Assembly: GCA_951828515.1 (NCBI GenBank)
Contig: OX639992.1
Span: forward strand, 434,001-498,000
Reading direction: 5' to 3'
Source: an uncultured Poribacteria bacterium
GTDB taxonomy: Bacteria; Poribacteria; WGA-4E; WGA-3G
Length of the DNA: 64,000 nucleotides
Shown here: piece by piece, positions 41,660-49,732 of the stretch
Layout of the letters: every line of letters begins with the position of its first letter
How positions within the stretch are numbered: the first letter of the stretch is position 1
Translations under genes and position numbers: made by a program
The notes under the pieces: generated by a model
The model's input: the letters and a program-made list of their open reading frames with translations, nothing else
What the model was told of the DNA's origin: nothing
Database searches by the model: none

Positions 41660-43138
41660 TTACGGAAGCACGTCGTTAAGGAACGCATCCATGTCGTCTT
41701 TCATCTTGTGCAATTCCGCTTGGTCAATATACATCATGTGTCCCGCCTGATAGTAAGCCATCGTGATGTTATCCTGCAAAGATTCATCAAGCCCCAAATG
41801 GCTGAAGGTATACTCTGATGCGAGAAATGGTGTCGCTAAGTCGTAATAACCGTTCGCAACAAAAACTTTCAGGGCAGGATTCATGGTCATCGCCGCGCGG
41901 AGTGTATCGGCAACGTTGACGTATTCGTTCTGATGGTCGCTATAATCCCACGGATGAACACGTCGGCTCAAGATTTCATAAGGGAGATCGGACGCAAATT
42001 CCAGTTCATCTCGGACATAGGCGTTGAGAGCGGCGGTATACGCGCCTTGCACGACAGCGGAACTCGGATCGTATTCGTAAGTTTCACCCGCTGAATCGCG
42101 GTCAATTCCCTTGTATCGGCTATCAAAACGCCCAATCGTGCGTTTTTCGTCTCGGAGCAGTTCCTTACAGAATCGTGCGATATTAATCCGTATGTCCGTC
42201 CGCTCAAGGTATTCCGGTGTAAGTCCAGTATACTTTGCGAGTTGTTGAACGATGTTCGCACGCTGATCTGCAGTTATGCCACTTCCCTGCATCAAAGCGA
42301 CGGTGTAATCACCCGTTGCGAAGGCTCTCACCTCGTCAATGAACGCTTCAAATTCGGTATCAATTTCGCTTAGTTTGTCATGATAACGTGCTGTCGCTGC
42401 GTATGTAGGTAGATAGAGAATATAGGGAAGATCGTTGCCAGGTGCGAATCGGATCGTCTGGAAGTTAAGCACCACCGAAACGAGCATAATGGCGTTGAGA
42501 TATGTGCCATGCCGTCCCTGAAGATACCCTGCGAGTCCGCTAGCTCGTGTCGTTCCATAACTTTCACCGATCAGGAGTTTGGGCGATCCCCAACGTTTGT
42601 AGCGTCCCAAATAGAGAAGAATAAAATCGCCAACCGATTCAATATCCCTCTTGAAGCCGTGGAACTGTTTCGCTTCTTCACCGGGTACCGCTCTGCTGAA
42701 CCCAGTGCTGACGGGATCGATGAAAACGAGATCCGTTTTGTCTAAAATAGAACATTCGTTATCGGTCAATTGATACGGCGGGTGTGGCAATTCTCCATCT
42801 TCATCGGGTTTGACACATCGCGGTCCCAGGACTCCCAGATGTAACCAGACGGATGAAGATCCGGGACCGCCGTTGAAGGAGAACGTTATGGGACGTTTAG
42901 ATGTATCTTCCACATCGTCTCGCGTATAGGCAATAAAGAAAACGGAGGCTTTCGGCTTTTCGCCTTCCTTATCGATCTCCTCTTTCAGGACGAGCGTCCC
43001 TGCTGTGGCAGTGTAACGGATATCCTCGCCGTTAATGGTAACGCTGTGATGCGTAACCGAGAGTTTATCTTCAGGTATATCGGGATTTTTCTCTTCGTTT
43101 TTCGTTTCTTCAGATTCTTTTTTTTCTTCTTGGCTCAT
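41660..43138 (-). CDS. S10 serine carboxypeptidase-like protein
   Basis: 492 residues, no evident signal peptide; the first 25 are very acidic/lysine-rich. Alpha/beta hydrolase with oxyanion loop FNGGPGSSS (88-96), nucleophile Ser193 in GESYGTTRA, Asp433 in ANGYYDLATPF and His467 in QAGHMMYID, i.e. the complete S10 triad. It would cleave C-terminal residues or amide/ester bonds of small substrates. Bacterial S10 members are usually periplasmic, so the missing export signal is odd. AAAGGAGCG precedes the ATG. Confidence 0.88.
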   Translation of the reverse strand: MSQEEKKESEETKNEEKNPDIPEDKLSVTHHSVTINGEDIRYTATAGTLVLKEEIDKEGEKPKASVFFIAYTRDDVEDTSKRPITFSFNGGPGSSSVWLHLGVLGPRCVKPDEDGELPHPPYQLTDNECSILDKTDLVFIDPVSTGFSRAVPGEEAKQFHGFKRDIESVGDFILLYLGRYKRWGSPKLLIGESYGTTRASGLAGYLQGRHGTYLNAIMLVSVVLNFQTIRFAPGNDLPYILYLPTYAATARYHDKLSEIDTEFEAFIDEVRAFATGDYTVALMQGSGITADQRANIVQQLAKYTGLTPEYLERTDIRINIARFCKELLRDEKRTIGRFDSRYKGIDRDSAGETYEYDPSSAVVQGAYTAALNAYVRDELEFASDLPYEILSRRVHPWDYSDHQNEYVNVADTLRAAMTMNPALKVFVANGYYDLATPFLASEYTFSHLGLDESLQDNITMAYYQAGHMMYIDQAELHKMKDDMDAFLNDVLP

Positions 43139-43274
43139 ATTGCGCTCCTTTCAGCTTCTGATTGGTAAGACGTGGATACGTTGTTTTCCTGAACGCATTG
43201 TAGCATATTTCGCAGAAAGAGGGGTTACAAAAATGTTGGTGAGTGTGTAAATATTTTGTGAGGAAAACAGCATC

Positions 43275-43296
43275 GGGATTCGGAGATCCCTCCTAC
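43275..43296 (+). repeat. REP hairpin GGGATTCGGAGATCCC + TCCTAC
   Basis: Same class as 15857-15878 (identical in the stem). Lies in the space between two divergent genes. Confidence 0.6.
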
Positions 43297-43367
43297 AAGA
43301 CATAAATGCATACATCATGATACGCAAAGAATTTGACATAATCGCGCCTTCAACAGCAAGTTTTGGC

Positions 43368-43396
43368 TTGCAAGCTACGCCAAAAACTGCTAAACT
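43368..43396 (+). promoter_or_regulatory. promoter for the Gfo/Idh gene
   Basis: TTGCAA, 17-base spacer, TAAACT, 20 bases before the start. Arms AGTTTTGGC and GCCAAAAACT flank the -35 box, a possible operator. Strongly like 7852-7880. Confidence 0.5.
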
Positions 43397-43416
43397 CTAC
43401 ACAAAGGAGATACACA

Positions 43417-44472
43417 ATGAAGAAACCGATTCGCTTAGGGCTGATTGGCTGTGGCGGAATTGTGCAAATTACGCATGCCCGTGCCTATCGCGCCCTCACA
43501 GACACAGTTCAGGTAACCGCCCTCGCAGATGTCGTCCCCGAAAACCTGCAAAAAGTTGGCGATCTGTTCAACGTGCCCACAGAAAACCGATACACAGACT
43601 ATCGCGAGATGTTGGAACACGCGGCAATTGATGTCGTGACGATTGCCACACCACACTCACTTCACGCCGAACAGGTTACCGAAGCCGCAAACGCTGGTGT
43701 TGCGGTTATCTCCGAAAAACCGATGGCAACAACGCTGGAAGAGGCGGACACAATTATGGAGGCAGTTCGTCGCAACGGTGTTCCTTACACGGTGGTGCAT
43801 AACTATATTTTCACAGCAGGGATGCGAGCGGCAATGACGGAACTGGACGCACTCGGCGAATCGCATTTCGGACGGAGCATTGGGATGGGATTGAAACCTG
43901 CAGACTTCTCGGCGGACCACCCAACCCCGGCGTTCGCGTGGCGCGCCAGTAAAGCGAAAGGCGGTGGCTGTATCATCGACACGAGTTACCATGAAATCTA
44001 CTCTGTCTGTACGCTGATGCGATCCCCGGTGCGTTATGTTGAGGCACGGGTGCAAACGCTACGACTCGACATTGACGTTGACGACATCGCGATGTTACTC
44101 TGCGAACATGAAAACGGGGGTATCACCACTGTCTCTGGTGCCTGGTGTGTGCCGGGCACAGATTCCGGTTGGTGTGAGATGCATGCCGAAAATGGGTCTC
44201 TACGCGTCCAACATCGTCACAACGTGGCAAACGCGCTTCGTCGCTTCACAAGGGCAGACGGATGGCAGCAGTTGGATCTTACCGGGTTTGACGAAGCGGA
44301 GCAGCAGGATGCCAGTGGACATGTCCGATACTTCACGGAGACCTTCAACGCACTCGCAGCGGACACAGTGTTACCAGTGCCTGCAGAGAAGGCGTATCAC
44401 AACCTCGCAATTATCGAAGCCGCGCGTAAAGCGACAACGGAACGTCGTGCTATTGAGATACAATCGCCGTAG
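43417..44472 (+). CDS. Gfo/Idh/MocA-family oxidoreductase
   Basis: 351 residues from the ATG at 43417 (AAAGGAG 8 bases upstream); the in-frame ATG at 43363 lies inside the promoter and is excluded. Rossmann motif LGLIGCGGIVQITHA, SEKPMATTL, and the central GGGCIIDTSYHEIYSVC, where the typical catalytic His is present. NAD(P)-dependent sugar dehydrogenase/reductase. Followed 30 bases later by a small secreted protein gene, probably in one unit. Confidence 0.9.
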   Translation: MKKPIRLGLIGCGGIVQITHARAYRALTDTVQVTALADVVPENLQKVGDLFNVPTENRYTDYREMLEHAAIDVVTIATPHSLHAEQVTEAANAGVAVISEKPMATTLEEADTIMEAVRRNGVPYTVVHNYIFTAGMRAAMTELDALGESHFGRSIGMGLKPADFSADHPTPAFAWRASKAKGGGCIIDTSYHEIYSVCTLMRSPVRYVEARVQTLRLDIDVDDIAMLLCEHENGGITTVSGAWCVPGTDSGWCEMHAENGSLRVQHRHNVANALRRFTRADGWQQLDLTGFDEAEQQDASGHVRYFTETFNALAADTVLPVPAEKAYHNLAIIEAARKATTERRAIEIQSP

Positions 44473-44502
44473 AGATACTTGACCTTTTCAAAGGGAGCAG
44501 AG

Positions 44503-44937
44503 ATGAAAAGAAATCTGTTATTTCACGCCTTGGTCGCCTTGATTTTAGGATTCAGTTTAAACGTCTCGATGCACTGCTTCGCACAGCAGAACACAATAAT
44601 TTTTGCCGCCAAAGCGGATGCAGAATTTGATGCCGAAGAGGATATAAATACAACAGTGTGGCTTGCTGCTGGGGGGATTTTAGGAGTGGTGGGGAATCTT
44701 CCGCTTGGTGTTGTTGCTATGGGTGGTGCTTATATCTACCAGCCTATTCCGTCTGCTGAGCGCCTTCTCGGCAAACCAGCGGACTATGTTAGTATCTATA
44801 CCGATGCCTATAAAGCGCGAGCGCGAAGGCTACAACTGGAGGCTGCTGGGAAAGGGGCACTCGGCGGGTCGGCGGCGTTCTGTTTATTAGGGATGGTGCT
44901 GAATATAAAACCGTGGGCAGACTGGGTTTTCTGGTAG
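44503..44937 (+). CDS. small exported or membrane protein of unknown function
   Basis: 144 residues from the ATG at 44503 (AAGGGAG upstream). N-terminal signal-like stretch LLFHALVALILGFSLNVSMH ending CFAQ. Two more hydrophobic parts (about 50-75 VWLAAGGILGVVGNLPLGVV and 118-136 GALGGSAAFCLLGMVLNI) flank a soluble stretch with IYTDAYKARARRLQLEAAG. Similar glycine-rich two-helix proteins are common as DUFs in poribacteria, but I do not recognise it. Confidence 0.6.
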   Translation: MKRNLLFHALVALILGFSLNVSMHCFAQQNTIIFAAKADAEFDAEEDINTTVWLAAGGILGVVGNLPLGVVAMGGAYIYQPIPSAERLLGKPADYVSIYTDAYKARARRLQLEAAGKGALGGSAAFCLLGMVLNIKPWADWVFW

Positions 44938-44944
44938 CACAGTG

Positions 44945-44969
44945 GGGCAGGCACAAGACCTGCCCCTAC
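44945..44969 (+). repeat. REP hairpin, same as 21178
   Basis: GGGCAGGCACAAGACCTGCC + CCTAC, between two converging genes. Confidence 0.7.
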
Positions 44970-44983
44970 GGGTGTTGCAGGTA

Positions 44984-46105
44984 TTATCCAAGCAAGAGGT
45001 GTCGCAAGGCGTTTGCGATAATATCCTCTTCTCCATGGTTAAGAGTGTAGGCATTAATCACAATGGTTTCTTTGCCGTGCGTGTTCACCTTGATACGCGG
45101 GGTGCCAGCATCCAATTCGTGTACGACCTGTGCTGCATCTTTGCCGCTAATAGCGGTATCAAAGGTAACATGTAGATTTGACAGGGTATGGCTTCTCTCT
45201 TGGTGGTGGACTTCGCACGAGACACCGTCGAGATTCTCAAGCCCCTCCGCAAGGACAGCATATCTCCCATTCTGTTCCTTTGATCGCACCTTATGGTTCG
45301 TTGATAACCAGATATCAATAGCAGTCACCAATCCGATAATCTCCTGCCGGTCTACTTTCATGCCACGTCCAACGGGTCTCGGTCCGATGAACCCGTGCCT
45401 ACGCACGACTTCAATGAGGTCCTTTCTACCACAAATGAACCCAGTAGAGTGAGGGGCATTGAAATACTTGCCACCGAAACAGACAAGGTCAGCGCATTGG
45501 GCATTCCGCCGGAAATAATCGAGCGGATAGATTTGGGCGGCTGCATCAGCGATCACCGGGAGATTGTGCGAGTGGGCGATCTCAATCGCATCTGCTAACG
45601 ACACCCCTTTTTCATGTTCGGCTTGAATCAGATATGCAACCGCCGCCGTGTTTTCCCCGATAGCAGATTCTAACGTCTCAGTTGTGCAACCGTCGTCATC
45701 GCCTACGTAAATAAGTTTACTCCCAGGAATCGTAAACGCTCGGTCGTAGGTGTAGTGTTGCATTCTCTGAAAAACGATTTCGTCCTTGAGTCCAGTGGTA
45801 TCTGGAAGTTGCGCACATTTGTCAGGGTCGTTCCCTGTCATGACCGCGGCTGATGCCAAAACGAGTGCGGTATAACATCCAGCAGTGACATACGCGTCTT
45901 CAACCCCCAACTGTTCAGCGATGAATTGTCCCGACTTTTCGAGCAATTCCTCCATTTCGACGTAACTTTCATCGGCTTGGCGCATTGCGTCTCGGACGGT
46001 TGCCGAAGGTGTGGATCCGCCTCGAACGGTCTGGTTGCCGGTCGCATTAATGACGGGTCGCGCGCCGAGTTTTTTGTAGATATTTCCCCAACCTGTATTC
46101 GCCAT
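44984..46105 (-). CDS. SelA/DgaE-like PLP-dependent enzyme
   Basis: 373 residues from the ATG at 46105 (GTAAGGAGG upstream). Fold type I PLP enzyme: ARPVINATGNQTVRGGS at the start, PLP-ring Asp187 in VIADAAAQ, Schiff-base Lys213 in CFGGKYFNAP. This is the L-seryl-tRNA(Sec) selenium transferase/D-glucosaminate-6-phosphate ammonia-lyase superfamily; with no selenium genes nearby a catabolic ammonia-lyase or aminotransferase for amino sugars is likelier, by inference. Confidence 0.82.
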   Translation of the reverse strand: MANTGWGNIYKKLGARPVINATGNQTVRGGSTPSATVRDAMRQADESYVEMEELLEKSGQFIAEQLGVEDAYVTAGCYTALVLASAAVMTGNDPDKCAQLPDTTGLKDEIVFQRMQHYTYDRAFTIPGSKLIYVGDDDGCTTETLESAIGENTAAVAYLIQAEHEKGVSLADAIEIAHSHNLPVIADAAAQIYPLDYFRRNAQCADLVCFGGKYFNAPHSTGFICGRKDLIEVVRRHGFIGPRPVGRGMKVDRQEIIGLVTAIDIWLSTNHKVRSKEQNGRYAVLAEGLENLDGVSCEVHHQERSHTLSNLHVTFDTAISGKDAAQVVHELDAGTPRIKVNTHGKETIVINAYTLNHGEEDIIANALRHLLLG

Positions 46106-46234
46106 GAGATACCTCCTTACATAGGGTTTCTCCATAACTCGAATGAGAAAGCGTTAACGGTTTCGGATATAAATCTAAACTTACTCTAATAGGAAACGCA
46201 GGATTTGTCAATAAAGTTTCTTTTGTGACCAGAC

Positions 46235-47185
46235 TTAGAGGATCGTCAATTCATCTTCTTCGCCACTTTCTTCGAGAACCGTCGTCAATTCCGAGGCGAC
46301 TGCGCCAAACGCTTCGGATTGTGGGGACTCTGGATGTCCAGCGACAATCGGCACACCGAGGTCGCCAGCAGTGCAGACTTCGGCATCAAGTGGGATTTGC
46401 CCCAAGAACGCAACACTGAAGCGTTCACTGGTGTTTTTACCGCCATCGGCTCTAAAGATTTCTGTCTTCTCGTTGCAGTGCGGACAGAGGAAGTAGCTCA
46501 TGTTTTCAATGATACCGAGGATAGGGACACCGAGACGTTCAAACATGGCAACGCCACGTCGGACATCGGCAAGGGCAACATCCTGTGGGGTCGTAACAAT
46601 GAGCGCACCGGTGAGCGGCAGTGCCTGCGTTAAAGAGAGCGCGACATCACCTGTCCCCGGGGGGAGATCAATGATCAGATAATCGAGTTCACCCCAGTCT
46701 ACGTCCCCGAGAAGTTGGCGGATAGCCCCGTGTAACATCGGTCCCCGCCAGATCATCGCCTGTTCTTCCGGGACCATAAACCCAATCGACATGAGTTTAA
46801 TGTCGTGCCGAACGAGCGGAAGAATCTTGCGTTCCGGACTGGTTTTAGGCTGTTCCTGAATACCCATCATCGTTGGGATACTGGGACCGTAGGCATCCGC
46901 ATCCAGCAAACCGACTGTTGCTCCGGCATTCGCCAAGGAGATCGCGAGATTGGTAGCGACAGTGGATTTTCCTACGCCGCCCTTTCCACTGGCGACCGCG
47001 ATTTTATACTTGATATTCGGCAGTGTTATATTCTGCTGCTGTTGCGGCTGTGGTGGTGTCGGTTGTCGGGGTTGCCGTCCAGAAATCTCTGAACCTGTAA
47101 TTACCTTTAGGTCGGGGTGCGCTTTCGTTGCAGCGTCTGAGGATGGGTCTGGCTGTTTTTTCTCGCCTTTTTTTAGAAATCTCAT
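46235..47185 (-). CDS. apbC: Mrp/NBP35-family iron-sulfur carrier ATPase
   Basis: 316 residues. Deviant Walker A GKGGVGKST (67-75), MRP signature ADAYGPSIPTMMG (about 95-107), IIDLPPGTGD, and the Fe-S cluster CPHC (Cys234, Cys237). The N-terminal MIP18 domain of many Mrp proteins is absent and replaced by a 55-residue Pro/Gln-rich tail. Role: assembly or transfer of Fe-S clusters as a dimer in the cytoplasm, fitting the Rieske and other metal enzymes nearby. AGGAGAAC precedes the ATG. Confidence 0.88.
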   Translation of the reverse strand: MRFLKKGEKKQPDPSSDAATKAHPDLKVITGSEISGRQPRQPTPPQPQQQQNITLPNIKYKIAVASGKGGVGKSTVATNLAISLANAGATVGLLDADAYGPSIPTMMGIQEQPKTSPERKILPLVRHDIKLMSIGFMVPEEQAMIWRGPMLHGAIRQLLGDVDWGELDYLIIDLPPGTGDVALSLTQALPLTGALIVTTPQDVALADVRRGVAMFERLGVPILGIIENMSYFLCPHCNEKTEIFRADGGKNTSERFSVAFLGQIPLDAEVCTAGDLGVPIVAGHPESPQSEAFGAVASELTTVLEESGEEDELTIL

Positions 47186-47215
47186 TCCGTTCTCCTATAG
47201 TTATGTTTATTTGCG

Positions 47216-47243
47216 TATTTAGAAAGTGTCGGGTCAATGTCAA
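47216..47243 (-). promoter_or_regulatory. promoter for the Mrp-type ATPase gene
   Basis: Minus strand TTGACA, 16-base spacer, TAAATA, about 30 bases before the start. Confidence 0.55.
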
Positions 47244-47277
47244 TATTGCTTTGTGTGACGGTATACTACAAAATAGT

Positions 47278-47307
47278 TTAACATTTTTTCCAACAATTTT
47301 GTATAAT
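47278..47307 (+). promoter_or_regulatory. promoter for the ThuA gene
   Basis: TTAACA, 18-base spacer, TATAAT, 121 bases before the ATG at 47429. The region between the two promoters is about 35 bases. Confidence 0.5.
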
Positions 47308-47428
47308 ACGTATACGAAAAAGCGCGTGATCCGATAAAGTTCCAGAATTTAACTCGGAAATCGGAGAATCACTGATTTAATCAATCCCACACGATCTCGC
47401 GTCCCACAATATTACAAAGGAGTTTTTG

Positions 47429-48094
47429 ATGAACATTCTGATGTTACGCCATTCCGCTGGCTTTGAGCACACGTATTTACCCGATGCGGAAGTCGCACTG
47501 AAGCAGATTGGTGCCGCAAACGGTTGGCACGTCACCACAACGCACCGATGCGATCGGATTACCGCTGAAAACCTCGAAAACCAGGATATTCTCGCATTCG
47601 CGACGACAGGTAACCTCCCGTTTGACGACGCTCAAAAAGAGGCACTGTTGAGTTTCGTACGGAACGGCAAAGCATTCTTTGGCATTCACAATGCAACAGA
47701 TACCTGCTATGACTGGCCCGAATACGGAGAGATGCTCGGTGGCTATTTCGCCGGACATCCATGGCACGAAGAAGTGAACGTGATCGTGGAAGACGGGAGC
47801 CATCCAGCAACGCGTATGTTGGGCAACAGTTTCAAAGTCGTCGATGAAATCTACACATTTAAAGATTGGGATCGCTCCAAAACACGGGTCCTGATGCGCT
47901 TGGACAACGATTCCATTGATCTCTCTCGCGGTAACCGTGAGGACCACGATTATGCACTTGGCTGGTGCCATACCTACGGAAAAGGGCGCGTGATGTATAC
48001 GGCACTGGGACACCCGGATGCCCTTTGGGGCGAAGAATGGTTCCACGAACACATCATAGGATGTCTCAAATGGGCGGGCGGATTGGAAGATTAG
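47429..48094 (+). CDS. ThuA-like domain protein
   Basis: 221 residues from the ATG at 47429 (AAAGGAG 6 bases before). ThuA/glutamine amidotransferase-like fold without the nucleophile Cys: LMLRHSAGFEHTYLPDAE, FFGIHNATDTCYDWPEYGEMLGG (given in part), and YGKGRVMYTALGHPDALW. The family is linked to trehalose or other disaccharide use (thuA/thuB, where ThuB is a Gfo/Idh protein), in keeping with the Gfo/Idh genes on both sides. Biochemical role of the domain is not settled. Confidence 0.88.
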   Translation: MNILMLRHSAGFEHTYLPDAEVALKQIGAANGWHVTTTHRCDRITAENLENQDILAFATTGNLPFDDAQKEALLSFVRNGKAFFGIHNATDTCYDWPEYGEMLGGYFAGHPWHEEVNVIVEDGSHPATRMLGNSFKVVDEIYTFKDWDRSKTRVLMRLDNDSIDLSRGNREDHDYALGWCHTYGKGRVMYTALGHPDALWGEEWFHEHIIGCLKWAGGLED

Positions 48095-48223
48095 TTGCTA
48101 TCCAATCTACATTGGCTGTCGGAAACCGTCACCCATCGGTCATCAGCAAAGAAAGTTTAGAAGTGTTCTAAAGTTGGAAAATCCCTAACCTCAAACTTTG
48201 TGCACATCTAAACTTTCAAAGTC

Positions 48224-48245
48224 GGGAATCGGAGTTCGCTCCTAC
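48224..48245 (+). repeat. REP hairpin GGGAATCGGAGTTCGC + TCCTAC
   Basis: Class B member with one stem mismatch. The 48095-48331 space holds no gene. Confidence 0.55.
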
Positions 48246-48331
48246 GGAATAACTGTCAGTTTGATTCGTGAGCACAGCACGCCTCTACAATCCGAATTAA
48301 ATCCTTAAATCTCATGCCCCTCAATTTTCGG

Positions 48332-49333
48332 TTAACTCGATATAACGCCTGTGGCTCGTAAAAGTGTTTCCTGTACCAACAGTTCATGCGATACCGGACG
48401 ATCAGGCGACTGTGTTCCTGTGATAGTCGCTAAAAACGCGTCGAGTTCGAGTTCGTAGGTGCGTTGGCGGCTCTCGCCATCTATTTCAACAACCTGCTCA
48501 CCCTGTGAATATCCGTCCTTCGCTTCCTCTAAACAGAGTCGAATCTTTAACCCCGGCTCAAAGGGTTCAACGATGATAGCACTCCCTTTGGTACCGTAGA
48601 CTTCAAAGCGACGCGCAACCGGTCTCGGTTCCAAAGCTGAAATCGAGATAAATGCTACCGCTTTCTCAAATTCATAGACAGTTAGGGTATTATCTTTGAA
48701 AGGCTCGACTGAATCGGCATCGTTTCGGAGGAAAGAGGTTACCTTTTCCGGTCGTCCGAGAAGCCAGAGCACTTGATCGAGTACATGTCCACCCAAATCA
48801 AAAAAGATACCACCGATGTGCTGACTGATGCGCGTGCGCGCTTCGTGAGAAATATTGGTTGACATGTGTGCGCGAACGGAAAAAACATCACCTAAGAATC
48901 CAGATTTCACCCACTCAGCAACCTGTCTAAAGGCAGAGTGATACCGCAACATATAGCCCATCTGTACGTGTAGGGATTTTTCTTGGGCGGTATTGATGAC
49001 GCGCTGCCATTGCTGCCAGTTTTCACCAGCGGGTTTGTCGTACCAAACGTGTTTGCCAGCGTTTACAATCTGCTCCGTCTGATCCAAACTCTCGGCGTTG
49101 TTACCTTCAGAAGCAATTGCCACGATTGTATCATCGCCCAACATTTCTGCGGCATCCGCGAACCAGTGCACATCAGCAAATGCGCCTTCACCATTTTGAA
49201 GTTTCTCGCGTTGTTGTGCGTCCGGTTCAAATACACCTGCGACTTCAACGTCAGGATTGATGAGCATTGCCTGCAACTTCCCGCGTGCGTGTCCGTGTTT
49301 GGTTCCGTACTGTGCCATCCGTATTTTCGCCAT
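48332..49333 (-). CDS. Gfo/Idh/MocA-family oxidoreductase with atypical cofactor loop
   Basis: 333 residues, GGAG 8 bases before the ATG. Instead of GxGxxG the first turn is AQYGTKHGHARG, as known in a subgroup of poribacterial dehydrogenases. KPAGENW in YDKPAGENW replaces EKP. FFDLGGHVLDQVLWLLG carries the central His. Expected NAD(P)-dependent sugar oxidation; cofactor preference may differ. Promoter at 49380-49407. Confidence 0.85.
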   Translation of the reverse strand: MAKIRMAQYGTKHGHARGKLQAMLINPDVEVAGVFEPDAQQREKLQNGEGAFADVHWFADAAEMLGDDTIVAIASEGNNAESLDQTEQIVNAGKHVWYDKPAGENWQQWQRVINTAQEKSLHVQMGYMLRYHSAFRQVAEWVKSGFLGDVFSVRAHMSTNISHEARTRISQHIGGIFFDLGGHVLDQVLWLLGRPEKVTSFLRNDADSVEPFKDNTLTVYEFEKAVAFISISALEPRPVARRFEVYGTKGSAIIVEPFEPGLKIRLCLEEAKDGYSQGEQVVEIDGESRQRTYELELDAFLATITGTQSPDRPVSHELLVQETLLRATGVISS

Positions 49334-49379
49334 AGTTCATCTCCAAGATCTGAAATTTGCAACGTAGTGCTATCTGGCT

Positions 49380-49407
49380 ATTATACGAACATGGGATCGA
49401 ATGTCAA
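49380..49407 (-). promoter_or_regulatory. promoter for the Gfo/Idh gene at 48332-49333
   Basis: Minus strand TTGACA, 16-base spacer, TATAAT, 47 bases before the ATG. The best consensus promoter in the window. Confidence 0.65.
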
Positions 49408-49732
49408 GGAATATTTATGGAGTGGCGGTCAGCGGCCAGCAGTCAGCAATCAGCGGTCAGTAGGATAACCTATAGGTCAGGGGCATTTATTTATTTTTAC
49501 ACGATTTATTCTGGCTTACAAAGCTCTATCACATTCTATTTGACCAAAACGTTAACTCATGTCAACGAAAATTAAAACAGGAATGGAAAACTGAATGACT
49601 CTGCATTTGTATTAGGCATTGGTTGATTTTTCTTAAGCAATATGCTTCAATATTGTTTGTTAGATGTAGAGTTTACTATTACCACATCATTATTTTATGT
49701 AAAATTTTTCACGTCTTATTTCTGAGGGAACT
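49408..49732. other. AT-rich gene-free region upstream of the TonB receptor
   Basis: Starts with a degenerate CAGCAGTCAGCAATCAGCGG run (49428-49460), then AT-rich DNA without a gene. AAACTGAATGACTCTGC (49588) is a lone end of the CAGAGCCATTCAG element family. Confidence 0.4.
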
